The notes beneath the pieces were generated by a model. That model did no database searches, had not been told where the DNA came from, and was given only the letters and a program-made list of their open reading frames with translations. Position numbers and translations under genes: made by a program. 64,000 nucleotides of DNA from Dendrobium chrysotoxum. Lineage: Eukaryota > Streptophyta > Magnoliopsida > Asparagales > Orchidaceae. Positions 1 through 9,253 of this stretch are shown piece by piece; within the stretch, counting starts at the first letter, position 1, and each line of letters opens with the position of its first letter. Where the stretch lies: positions 51,479,941-51,543,940 of the forward strand of contig CM034297.1 in assembly GCA_019925795.1 (NCBI GenBank), written 5' to 3'.

Positions 1-26
1 TATATTTGAAAAAAATATAGATCTTT

Positions 27-105
27 TTGTACAGTTAGGGGATTCGAGCCCAGATGAGATAGGAGGAACGCGTTCCGTCAACCACTCGGCCGCAGATCCG
101 ATCTC
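27..105 (-). mobile_element. Minimal tRNA-like retroposon (SINE-like) with direct repeats
   Basis: Read on the minus strand, this 79-bp block has a tRNA-type box A (GGCCGAGTGGTT, as in Ser/Leu tRNA D arms) and about 35 bases later a box B-like T arm (GGGCTCGAATCCC), followed by a short A-rich tail. The stretch where an anticodon arm should be does not form one, so this is not a functional tRNA gene. It is bounded by a perfect 10-bp direct repeat, ATAGATCTTT, at 17-26 and 106-115, as expected for a target-site duplication. I infer a tRNA retropseudogene or a very short SINE. A chance T-arm-like match is the alternative. Confidence 0.55.
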
Positions 106-115
106 ATAGATCTTT

Positions 116-731
116 AAATTATATTTAATGAAGTCATCTAATTAATTGATAATAATATTAAAAATTATTATCAAAATCCTTCTACGTTGACATTTCTATT
201 ACTTTTCTAATCTCTTACGATTCGTTCACATCGGAATTTTCTTCGGTTAACGTCACAATAGACAATTAGAGCATGCAAATCTAAATTATCAATTATTGTT
301 ATGGACTAATGACTAAGCTTGTTGGTTAAGATCTTATTTATGAATAAAAAAACACCACTTAATTATAATTAAAATTAGTGGAGCTTATCTTTTAGAGTTG
401 ATGCGTGATATTTGTATTTTTTTAAGAAAAAATTAGAGGCAGAACCCAAAATTTTCGTCAGTCTAAAATTAGCATCAGAAAAATCCTAGCGGCTCATATC
501 AATAAGGCATAGTTCAAAGTAGGTTAGAGGTGATACAACCACACCATACATCGGCATGATCAACCAGCCTACTAGATGTCTATAAAGAGTGGATTAGGAA
601 ATTTGCCATTGGATTTTGCTGCTATTGAAGCTTTTGAGAGAGCCAGGCATTACACTAGTTTTGTAAAAAACATTCCAGCCCGAATCAAAGTATTATGAGC
701 ATATTTGTGTTGGTTTAAGAAGACTTGGATA
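116..731. other. Gene-free stretch
   Basis: AT-rich DNA without a recognisable gene. One 40-codon ATG frame (576-698, plus) has a protein-like composition, but I recognise nothing in it and it is too short to support as a gene. Confidence 0.5.
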
Positions 732-815
732 CAACAATAACAACAACAAGCCTTTGTCCCACTGTGGGGTCGGCTACATGAATCCTTTGTCTCCATTGTG
801 TCCTGTTAACCTTTA
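732..815 (-). repeat. RTE-type LINE 3' end
   Basis: The minus strand reads GATTCATGTAGCCGACCCCA, then a short hairpin-like CACAGTGGGACAAAGGC and repeated GTT/ATT units. This is the common 3' terminus of plant RTE LINEs, which end in a short GTT/TTG-type repeat instead of poly(A). No coding sequence remains. A second, more diverged copy of the same terminus lies at 28268-28360. Confidence 0.7.
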
Positions 816-818
816 AAT

Positions 819-881
819 AGGGGTGCTACACGAGGACTTCCCAAGAGGTCACCCATCATAGTACTACTCTCGCCCAAGCAC
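819..881 (-). pseudogene. Partial 5S rRNA (3' half)
   Basis: Sixty-three bases match the 3' half of plant 5S rRNA on the minus strand, from GTGCTTGGGCGAGAGTAGTA through GGGTGACCTC and GGGAAGTCCTCGTG to the terminal GCACCCCT, with only a few substitutions. The 5' half, including box A and the intermediate element of the internal promoter, is absent, so it is not a gene. Cassandra-type TRIM LTRs also carry 5S sequence, but those normally keep the whole promoter and I see no TRIM ends here. Confidence 0.85.
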
Positions 882-909
882 AAAAGTAATACGGGAAAAT
901 AATTGGATA

Positions 910-1453
910 AGCTTCCCAAAATCTTCTTGCTGAATTGAGGTTGAAGGTTATAAAGTAACTGATTTTAAACTTTTATATCATTACCGGTAAGTAAAATATC
1001 ATCGTCATAGATTAGTATGTCAATAGATGTGTGCCCAAAGTTATAAACAAGTAGAGATGAATCCATTGCACTGAATTAGAAACCAAAAGTTTGTATATGA
1101 CCAGAGAGTCACATGCCATTGTTGCCGTGCTTATTTTAGGCCACAAATTGCTTTCTTTAGGCCACATATGTAATCCAGATAAATGGCTTCTATTAGTACA
1201 TAAAGATAAATGACATTTGTCCTATTACTTTAGCTGCTTTATTTGTACTTACGTAATGTGGTGGCATTAGTCAATTGGTTCTCATGTATAGGGGCCACTC
1301 TCAACTCTCTTTCTAAACTTGGCATTGCCTCTTATTAGACAGGTCTTTCATCTCTAATTATTCAGTCATTTTCTCTAATTATCTTCTCTTCATCTTCTCT
1401 TTCCTACTGTTATCTTGATATCAAGATTCCTCACAAGGTCTTTGATTTCTATA
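910..1453 (+). other. Probable Copia 5' LTR and flank (limits uncertain)
   Basis: The stretch just before the primer site (about 1290-1453) is pyrimidine-rich, as R/U5 regions of plant Copia LTRs often are. It must contain the 5' LTR of the element that follows, but I could not place a TG start, and no second LTR exists in the window for comparison. Bases 910-1100 show no recognisable feature. Confidence 0.35.
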
Positions 1454-1464
1454 TGGTATCAGAG
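1454..1464 (+). other. Primer-binding site, initiator Met tRNA type
   Basis: TGGTATCAGAG is complementary to the 3' end of plant initiator methionine tRNA, the usual primer for Copia reverse transcription. It lies 23 bp before the ATG of the gag frame, which fixes orientation and places the 5' LTR end at about 1453. Confidence 0.75.
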
Positions 1465-1486
1465 AAGGTCTAACAAGTCCTGCTCA

Positions 1487-3447
1487 ATGGCAAGCTCGGC
1501 GACATCTCAGCTAGGCGAGCACATAGATCCGGCAACTCTTGAAGAACCATTCATTCCATCGACCTTGAAGTTCGTCGTCTCAAATCTCAAGAACATCATT
1601 CCAAATCAACTCGCCACCGATACTACTCTCTTTAGAGATCTCAGATTACCAAAATTTTTCATATTAATGGATTTGATAAGTTTCTTGACCCAACATTATC
1701 TTCTCCAGCGTGGCTTCTTCAACAACCCGATGGCTCCTCTATTCCCAACTCGCTCTACACTCAATGGATTCTAACCAATCAAAATTTGGTTGTAGCAATT
1801 TGTTCTACCATCTCCTCCTCTGTGCTACCATATGTGGTTAACCTCGACTCCACAGCAGCTATCTGGGTCACGCTCAAATCCAGGTTCCAATCCACCAATC
1901 GATCCAAAGTGATTCAACTCAAGAATGCTCTTCATAATGTCTCCCTCGTGAACTCGACAATGGCGCAATACCTATCTGAAATCAAATCCATGGTAGATCA
2001 AATTGATGCTGCCAGGTCGGTTGTCGATACCAAAGATATAATTCATTACATCCTTAATGGACATCCTAGTTCCTATCAATCTTTCAAAACCGCGATCCGC
2101 ACTATGCTAACTCCGATCAGTCTTGATCATCTTTACCCGTTACTCATTAGTGAGAAAAAAACATAGTATCTGACGCAACTCGTGCTGCCCTGGCCAGTGA
2201 TCCCAATACTGCTCTCTTCACATATAGCGGACAAGGGCGTCGAAACGGAGGACGACATTCTCCAAATGTCAATAACACCAGTTGATCAACAGCTGCATCA
2301 TCTACAATCTATCAAATATGTCACAAGAAGGGTCATGCTGCACCTGCTTGTTGGCATCGCCTAAATCCTCAATACACATCGCCATCTATGAATACTCCCA
2401 ACAAAGCGTTAATTGCCAGCTCCGAAAATTCTTATATGAACTGGTATATGGACTCGGGAACATCGTCACATCTCACCAATTCGCTCGACAATCTGTCCAT
2501 ATCCACTCCTTATGAAGGCTCCAATAACATAACTATTGGTGATGGGTGATCGGTCAACATTGCTCACTCAAGGGCGGGTTTGTTACCGACCCCCTCTCGT
2601 AAGTTACATCTATCTCAAATTCTTCACACACCATCTCTTCATTACAATCTTTTATCTATCTCTAAACTCACTAAAGATAATAATATCTCTATTATTTTTT
2701 ATCCATCTGGTTTTACTTTTAAGGATCTGAAGATGCATCAAGTTCTGCTTCAAGGACCGTGTAATGACGACTTATATCCTATTCAGACTCATTCGTCTCG
2801 TTCTCAGCTGCAGGCGCTTTCAGCTACCACAACTAGATCCGCTCCTTGGCACAATAGGTTGGATCACCCTCATAGGAGGGTACTCAATATTATATCTACT
2901 TGTAATCCGCACCTTCATATAAATGTGCATTCTTTTTCGTGTCAGTCTTGTAAAGATTCCAAAGGCCATAAACTGGCATTCGAAAAATCTGTAAATCGTC
3001 AAAAATCTCTTCTTGCTCTAATTCATTCAGATGTATGGAGCCCTGCTTTGGTTGTCTCAATTCAAGGGTACAAATACTATGTTATCTTCATTGACGATTT
3101 TTCTAGATTTAATTGGTTATTTCCGATGTGACATAAATCTGAGGTTACTAAAATCTTTATCTCTTTTAAAGCTTAAATTGAAAATTATACCTCCCATCAA
3201 ATTAAAAGTTTACGCACTGATGGAGGCGCTTATTAACCACTCGCTAAATCAATTTCTTCAGACTAATGGTATCTCCCATCAAATTTCTTGCCCGTATACT
3301 CCAGAACAAAACGGGGTTGCTGAATGAAAACACAGGCATATCATCGAGACTACTAGAACCTTAATTCTAACTGCTTATGTTCCCTATACACACTGGTCTG
3401 ATGCGCTCTTAACTTCGATTTACCTCATCAACCGAATGCCCTTGCTA
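1487..3447 (+). pseudogene. Ty1/Copia gag-protease-integrase, 3'-truncated
   Basis: Decayed polyprotein. The ATG at 1487 opens a Copia gag frame, which passes through several frames up to about 2165 and includes a UBN2-like stretch (AAIWVTLKSRFQST). A degenerate zinc-knuckle region follows near 2300. Protease is recognised by WYMDSGTSSHLT near 2440 with the Asp-Ser-Gly active site intact. The GAG-pre-integrase segment (HNRLDHPH near 2850) and the integrase core follow, with IHSDVWSP, RTDGGAY and TPEQNGVAE supplying the D, D and E residues. Frameshifts and stops break it at least at about 1775, 2165, 2548, 3130 and 3325. Sequence ends in the integrase near INRMP; reverse transcriptase, RNase H and the 3' LTR are missing. 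The family is certain, the element is dead. Confidence 0.9.
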
Positions 3448-4055
3448 ATTTATTTGTATTTGATAGATCCAAGATAAGTAGCTGTGATAGTTTTTTAGTT
3501 TGAATGGAGGAAATGATGCGGAAGACTTCTGGTTGGCTCTCTGGATAACGATATTGAAAACTTCAATAATGATTCCATCACTTAGTATAAAATCGATTTT
3601 TTTTTAAATTCCAATCCATAATTTTGTTTTGTTTTGGATTCCAATCTATTATTTTCATGGAAGACGAAGTGCTAGTCTAAAAGGAGCGCAATTATTTCTA
3701 AGGCTTTGAAGACCAATGAAGGAACTGAAATTTGAATCACAATTTAGCAAAGGTCGAGAATAGAAACTTCTTATTAATTTAGCATTTTAAATTACAGTTA
3801 AAAAATTCATAAAAATAGAGAGATGAGATGTGGTAGCTTGAAAACTATATAAATTATAATCTAATCTGAAAAAACTGGCTAGAAAGAAAAAATATTACTT
3901 TATTAAAATCTAAAACCATATATTTTTTTTTAAAGAGGAAAAAAAATACTAATTTCTTTTGTGGAATGGTGGTAGACGCCATAATGGATATTGAAGTGGT
4001 GATAGATCAGTACTAACTACTAAGTGCTTGATGTATAGTTACAATAAATTAATTT
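3448..4055 (-). pseudogene. RLP leucine-rich repeat scrap and flank
   Basis: The minus strand at about 3455-3490 reads LSQLLILDLSN, one LRR unit, and at DNA level matches the LRR of the main RLP pseudogene near 10705-10735. Downstream, 3600-3800 is a diverged copy of 29405-29620, which flanks another RLP relic. I infer a fragment of a duplicated RLP locus whose remainder was lost when the Copia element was truncated against it. Nothing else is recognisable up to 4055. Confidence 0.5.
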
Positions 4056-4140
4056 CACTACTAAAAAGAGATTTTTTTGTAGCGATTATAGTAGCAGATT
4101 AATTATCACTGCTATAGCTTGGCTACAACAACACTCTTAA
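4056..4140 (+). mobile_element. CACTA transposon left-end relic
   Basis: CACTACTAAAAAGAG is a CACTA-superfamily terminus. It is followed by short repeats of the GTAGCGATTATAGTAGCAG / CACTGCTATAGC type, which resemble the subterminal repeats seen after the ends at 14759 and 16144. No opposite end or transposase is visible, so this is a truncated end. Confidence 0.5.
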
Positions 4141-4293
4141 TTATCAACATGCATGTGCTTGATAACTCTAGATAGTTTCAAAAATATCTTCATCAATGTG
4201 TTATGTCAATCAATGTTGCCATCATTATTCAAATGATCTAATTATAATGTATAAAACTAATCGAACACCCCATACCATTGATTTAGATTGGTC

Positions 4294-5100
4294 TTTTTTT
4301 TAGGATAAAACCCACAGAGCGGCCTACGAGTTAATTTAGTAAAATGATACCAGGTCCTCAAAGTATCAACAACTCTCTAAAACCGACAATAAATACATCC
4401 GAAAAGCAAAAAGTAAAATTTTATGAGCCAGTGATCCTATCTAGTTACATTGAACAAAAGGAAAAAATCTAACAAAAGGACAACAGGAAAGCCCCCATGA
4501 ACAACAGAATAATATCCAACCCAAGACGGCGACTACCAGAGAGAAAGAAAACTGCATCCAGAAGAGGCAACAGAAAGTGCAAACAAAAGTTACAAATAGA
4601 TCTTAATAAAAAAGACCTGCACCCAGACAAAATGAATGATCAACAACTCACAATCCTACAGAAAACCAACACCTGCAAGTCAAGGAGCAGACCCCACCAA
4701 AAGCTGGAATCAAAAGGAACAAAAAACCCAAGATAAGGCTAGGGACAATTACAACAAAAAACAACCAACCCATAAGCAAAACAACATCACCCCGAGCCAG
4801 GTAAGGAACCAACGAACATCCAATCAGCCATAGTAAGACAAGGAGCACCAAGGGAAACCAGGGGATGCAGCTGGAGCTCCAAATGTGGATTCCCACCATC
4901 CAAATCACAACGAACATCCAACCAACCCACAAGCACATCCATCACCCCCCGCCCAATCACAAATTTCAGCTGATTGAAAGCCAATTCAGTTAGTGTGATT
5001 AATCTAATCACCAAATTGTAATTCCAAATGAGGCTTTTCCCACCATCCAAATCAACTTCTTTAGAGATAGGGGAAATAAATAAATTAATAATAAGTAACT
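4294..5100 (-). other. LINE 3' UTR and poly(A) end
   Basis: Non-coding 3' part of the ORF1-only LINE. Its last 150 bases (4300-4450) align with the LINE tails at 7380-7510 and 14610-14750: a GGCCTA(C/T) block, a GGTCCT(C/T)AAAG or GTCCTTAA block, and GAGCCA.TGATCCTATCTA. Frames seen here are composition artefacts. Confidence 0.65.
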
Positions 5101-5104
5101 TATT

Positions 5105-6300
5105 TTAGACAACCACGCCATCCATAAGAGTCATAGCACTATTCACAAGGCATTGAGAAAAAGAATTACCATGAGTCTCCAAACTAGGGCCACTAGAAAT
5201 CGTATTCACATCAATCCAGTACTCGACAATAATCAATTTAGGAGAAATAACTACTTGCTTTTTAAAACTATTCGATGCATTAACACCCTCAAGATTATCA
5301 TTCATACCAATGACAGCCACTTTATCAGGAGCATCAGAAGAATAGGCACCATCACCAACATTAACATTCACCGCCATATTGTATAAATTTTCTACACATT
5401 CTTGCACGTCATCAACACAACGAGTTGGATTGAACTTCTTGGTAGCCATGTTACTAACAAGCATGGGGTTGGGAATGTTCATGGGAACAACATCAAGGTG
5501 CTGGTGAAGAATACAACACCCCACACATGAATGGCCCTGGGATTTGCAATGAGCAAAAATTTAAGGGAACACCTCCATCTCAACATGTTGGACATACCAA
5601 GCCACACTCGATCAGGGTAGCGTTTGATGATATCAAGCTCAACCAGCACATGAGAAACGGAGGCCAAGATCCAAAAGAAGTAGCATTATTAATTTTTAAA
5701 GGTTGACCAAACAATGAACCCAAACCGTGAAGAAAGCATTGAGAGAACATATGGGGTCAGAGGTTAGGGAAATAAACCAAGATCAGGATAATGGGGAATT
5801 CCATATTAATATCAAAGAATGACGACCACTTAACCAATTTCATGTAGCAATTATTGACTATATATGAACGATGTGAAACTCTACTATAATCCAAGTCGTT
5901 AACCATTATAATGAAAATATGTTTTGGATTCAAAAGAGTCACTGAACATTCACGATGAGTTTCAGGTTAAAGAAAAATTTACGTATAGAATCGAGCGGAT
6001 GTCTGTGAGCATGACATTTTTCGAACAAAGCAAATTCGAATTGGGCAGCCAAAGCAAGGATCTCCTCCTTCGGAATTCACAGGAAAGGCATATAGCGATG
6101 GGAAGTGAATTTAAGGTCAGAAAAAGCCATAGAGGAAGAAACCCCGAAAAGAGCATCTAAGAATGAGTGAGATTTCATTTTTCCCATTTAAGAAAACGGG
6201 ATCATTCTTCAAATTGACCTCCATCCAGTTGTCGAGATGGTTGAAGAAGGAAAACTTGGATGAAAAAGCCCACAAAATCCTATGAGAAAGCTAAATAGAA
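5105..6300 (-). pseudogene. LINE ORF1 protein (DUF4283-like, zinc knuckle), broken
   Basis: Fragments of this frame align with ORF1 of the LINE at 21.1-22.5 kb. The conserved block around NDLDYSRV and NCYMKLVKWSSFFDINMEFP (5757-5942) corresponds to NDLNYSRV and NYFMKLIKWSPIF there. GLGSLFGQPLKINNATS (about 5660-5720) corresponds to GLG.LFSRPLQIDNAT. A degenerate zinc knuckle (AHCKSQGHSCVGC) lies near 5530-5560, followed by an acidic low-complexity tail to 5105. Such ORF1 proteins bind the LINE RNA. Several frameshifts separate the pieces. Confidence 0.75.
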
Positions 6301-6442
6301 GGAGAGGAGTATAGAAAGCTTCCTTTACAGCGAAATCGGCATCGAGCCAGCTAGCGCCGCCGAGGAGAGCGTCTAGGGCAGAAACCCTAGCAGAGCAGCT
6401 CCTAAAAAGTAAAAACCTCAAATCACTTCGATTAGATTGGTC

Positions 6443-7360
6443 ATTAGATAAGCACAAAGTGCTTGATTTATAGTAGCAATAAATTAATTTAGTTAAAATA
6501 TCCTAATTATAATATAGTTTGGATGGGCTTAAAATTCTCTAAATTTATTTTAAAATAAATAAAATATAAATTTGATTGATTATTCATGCAAAATAATTAA
6601 AAAAAAAAGACTAGAATGGATTTTTAAATTTGCTTGCTTTAATTTTAGATGAGTATAATATAAATTTTAATTGATTTTTTATGTATAATATTTATCATAA
6701 ATTAAATTTAAAAATTTTGAGATTTAATTTGATTATTATTTTATCATAATATCCCAACTTAATTTCTCTTCATTTTTTTTAATGGCCGAACTTGTTTGGT
6801 TTTCACATTAGAAATAATTTATTCCGCGAAGTATTAATCTGTCTGTAATTCGTTGAGGTTCAGCCATAAATTTACAATTTAATTGCTTCTATTTTTGTTA
6901 AGTATTATCTAATTATAATTTATTCACCTTGACTGTCGTCATTGCTAGCTTCACCAATGAGCATTTTCCCACCACCGAATAAATAAATATAAATATATTT
7001 TTAAAGTATAAAAATACTTTCTTTAATGCCAAACTTTAAATAAAATATAATATAAACAGAAAATAAAAATAAATTCAAAAGTTATCTCAAACGATCCTTT
7101 AATTAATAATTTTCTTACCGCTACAATAATCTATTAAATTTGAATACAAAACACTCCTCATTAGATAAAAAGTTAAAATTAAATAAAAATGTGAAAATTC
7201 TATGTAAATAATACTATGAATGTGACTTTCGTCTTTTTCTGTTGAAATGATTAATTAATTTAATCATTTTTTATTTCTCTATTACACCTATAATTCATTT
7301 AATCATGTACAAATAAGTAAGTATGAAGATCTTTAATTTGATGTAGGAGTCGTCCTATTA
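6443..7360. other. AT-rich non-coding, duplicated at 13.6-14.6 kb
   Basis: No gene. From about 6490 to 7150 the sequence is a diverged copy of 13655-14560 (shared GTTAAAATATCCTAATTATA and AAATTTGATTGATTATTCAT), and part recurs at 29995-30090. Because the 13.6-kb copy lies directly upstream of an RLP N-terminus, I infer that it is old upstream sequence of an RLP duplicate. Bases 6456-6490 also repeat 4020-4055. Confidence 0.5.
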
Positions 7361-7560
7361 TTTATTTATTTTTTTTTGAAAAATTTTCGGAGGGGCCTAC
7401 ATATTAATTAAAAAAGAAAATTATAGGTCCTTAAAGAACCAAAAGCTCTTTAAAAATACAGCCTTTAAAATAAAACTTAAGAGCTATTGGTTCTATCTAT
7501 TACAATTACGTAAATCAGATGAAGCTGGAGCTCGACTTGTTAGAGAGGAAAAAGTATAAA
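7361..7560 (-). mobile_element. 5'-truncated LINE 3' tail
   Basis: A T run at 7366-7376 is followed by the same family 3' UTR seen at 4300-4450 (GGGGCCTACATATTAATTA, TAGGTCCTTAAAG, GAGCTATTGGTTCTATCT). Only about 180 bp remain, as usual for 5'-truncated LINE copies. It sits just beyond the stop codon of the RLP pseudogene. I could not identify convincing target duplications. Confidence 0.55.
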
Positions 7561-8629
7561 TAAAAATAAAATAAAAACAATAAAACATACAAGTCTATTA
7601 ATACAAATATTTGAATTACAACATACATTAATTAATACCAAAAGTTCTACTTATGTCAAGATTAAAAAAAATGCCAAGAATAATTACTAAAGTGCTTTCC
7701 TTTTCATTAATAGAATTCGTTTACAAAGAGACTTCCATGCAAATTATCCATCAATAGGTCTGCTTCTTCTCCTCCTGCTTCTATCACAATACATGACATC
7801 AAATACTACAACTATTGCCATTGACCCTCCAAATCCCACACCAAATAATATTCCCAACACAATCATATAACTTCTATTCTTTGAAGCTCGACTACTTAAA
7901 CCTGTTGATGCTATAGTCTTGTTCTCTGATGTAAATGTTATGTTGCAAGGAAACAAACATAATCCCTTATTTCCTTCAAATGAAGTGTTCGAGAAAGTCG
8001 AGAATTGGCCTCCAACTGGAATTTTTCCTATTAACTTGTTGTATGAGAGGTTTGAAAAATCAATTGACTTTACCATCGTCCATAACTTTCGTATTGTCAT
8101 TTGTTGTCCCTTGTTCATAATGGTGAGCAAACCCATCTGATAGATTTGGTTCTTTTGTCCCATTTGCTCATTGGATTTCAAATCTATAACAAAGTTGTAT
8201 TTGAATGTAACATCACTTATTGTGTTTGCTCTTTTAAACATCATTGACTTAAAATTATTAAAGAACTTTGCACATAAAATACCGCTAAAGTTATTGGATG
8301 TGTTGCGTCCAAGAGTATTCGCGGCGGTAGAGAAATATAAATTTACGTCTTAGCGTTGCACGAAAATCCAGCACACAATCAGATAAGAGAGAGGGTGCAG
8401 CATACATAAGAGACACCAAGATTTTTACGTGAAAAACCCCTAAAAAAGGGGGAAAAATCATGGGGCCTAGCCCAGCATGAATGAATCCACTAGTACTTGT
8501 AGTCGATTACAAATGAGGTCCTTCTTTGGGAGAAGGCCTTATCTTAAAGTACATCTTATAGAGTACATTACATGGTGAGGATCAATATATATATGTTTGT
8601 TGGGTTGGCTGACCATAATTGGCAGGCAA

Positions 8630-9165
8630 CGGAGGTCGGAGGGACCATAGTTGGGGGGAGACCGGAATCAGAAAGACCGTTGTTTGGTGCCTAAGGTCGG
8701 AAGGATCGTAGTTGACAGACGTTGCAGGTCAGGAAGATCGTAGTCTGATGACAGAAATCGGGAGGACCTTAGTTGGTCGGGTGACGGAGGTCAGAAGGAC
8801 CGTTGTCTTGTGACAGAGGTCAGGAAGACCTTAATTGGTATGGCAACGGAGGTCAGAAGGACTGTAGTCGGCTGGCGTTGGAGGTAAAAAAGACCGTAGT
8901 CTGACCAGGTAGATGTTTGGGCATCAGGTGGTGGTCCGGCAGAGAGCAGGACCTCAAGTGGTGGTCCGGCGGAGAGCATGGCCTCAGGTGGTGGTCTGGC
9001 AGAATTCCGGCGTCTCTTGGAAGATGGGCAGAATTTCGACATTACTCGGGCGTCGGGCAGAGCTCTGGCGTCCCTCGGGTGTTCCGGTGATGTTCCGGCG
9101 GAGTTCCGGCGTTGTTCCGACGGAGTTCCGGCGATATTCTGGCGGAGTTCCGGCGGTGGTCGAGG
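8630..9165. repeat. Tandem GC-rich repeats within the solo LTR
   Basis: Two degenerate arrays. At 8630-8900, units of about 40 bp are built on GGAGGTC(A/G)GAAGGACC.TAGT. At 8920-9165, shorter units are built on GGTGGTCCGGC / GTTCCGGCGGA. They lie in the probable R/U5 portion. The frames read through them are repeat artefacts. Confidence 0.7.
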
Positions 9166-9240
9166 AGGAGTTATTCCCTCCTATACTTCTCTTCTCTTCT
9201 TCTTTTCTTGGCTTCGGTCCCTTCTTATGAGAAAATATGG

Positions 9241-9253
9241 GCTATTTATAGTT
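9241..9253 (-). promoter_or_regulatory. TATA box of the solo LTR
   Basis: The minus strand reads AACTATAAATAGC, a strong plant TATA element, about 460 bp inside the LTR from its TG start, where a U3 promoter would lie. Transcription from it would run toward lower coordinates, into the 3' part of the RLP pseudogene. Confidence 0.5.

Larger units (their letters stand above)
732..902 (-). mobile_element. 5S rRNA/RTE-LINE chimeric retroposon
   Basis: On the minus strand the order is a short unknown leader (882-902), the 3' half of a 5S rRNA (819-881), then the typical 3' end of a plant RTE-type LINE (about 732-815) ending in a GTTGTTGTTATTGTTG-type tail. The block is flanked by TTGGATA at 725-731 and 903-909, a possible 7-bp target duplication. 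A 5S-derived head joined to a LINE tail in the same orientation has the layout of a SINE3-type element. Alternatives are independent neighbouring insertions or a one-off template-switch product. Confidence 0.55.
4283..6442 (-). mobile_element. ORF1-only L1-type LINE with target-site duplication
   Basis: A minus-strand LINE of about 2.14 kb, bounded by TTAGATTGGTC at 4283-4293 and 6432-6442. Poly(A) appears as the T run just after the low-coordinate repeat, as expected for a minus-strand 3' end. The 5' end (about 6370-6400) carries a CTAGGGTTTCTGCCCTAG-type 5' UTR similar to the 5' end of the LINE starting near 22710. ORF1 follows, then directly a 3' UTR of the family also seen at 7.4, 14.6 and 16.4 kb. 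There is no endonuclease or reverse transcriptase sequence. Complete ends with matching duplications suggest it was inserted already lacking ORF2, although a later internal deletion cannot be excluded. Confidence 0.8.

Noticed and set aside
27..105. Functional tRNA gene
   Set aside because: Box A and box B are present, but no anticodon stem or acceptor stem can be formed.
576..698. 40-codon ATG frame with protein-like composition
   Set aside because: Too short, no recognisable domain and no supporting signals; kept only as a note.
819..881. Functional 5S rRNA gene or 5S cluster
   Set aside because: Only the 3' half remains; the internal promoter is incomplete and there is no tandem copy.
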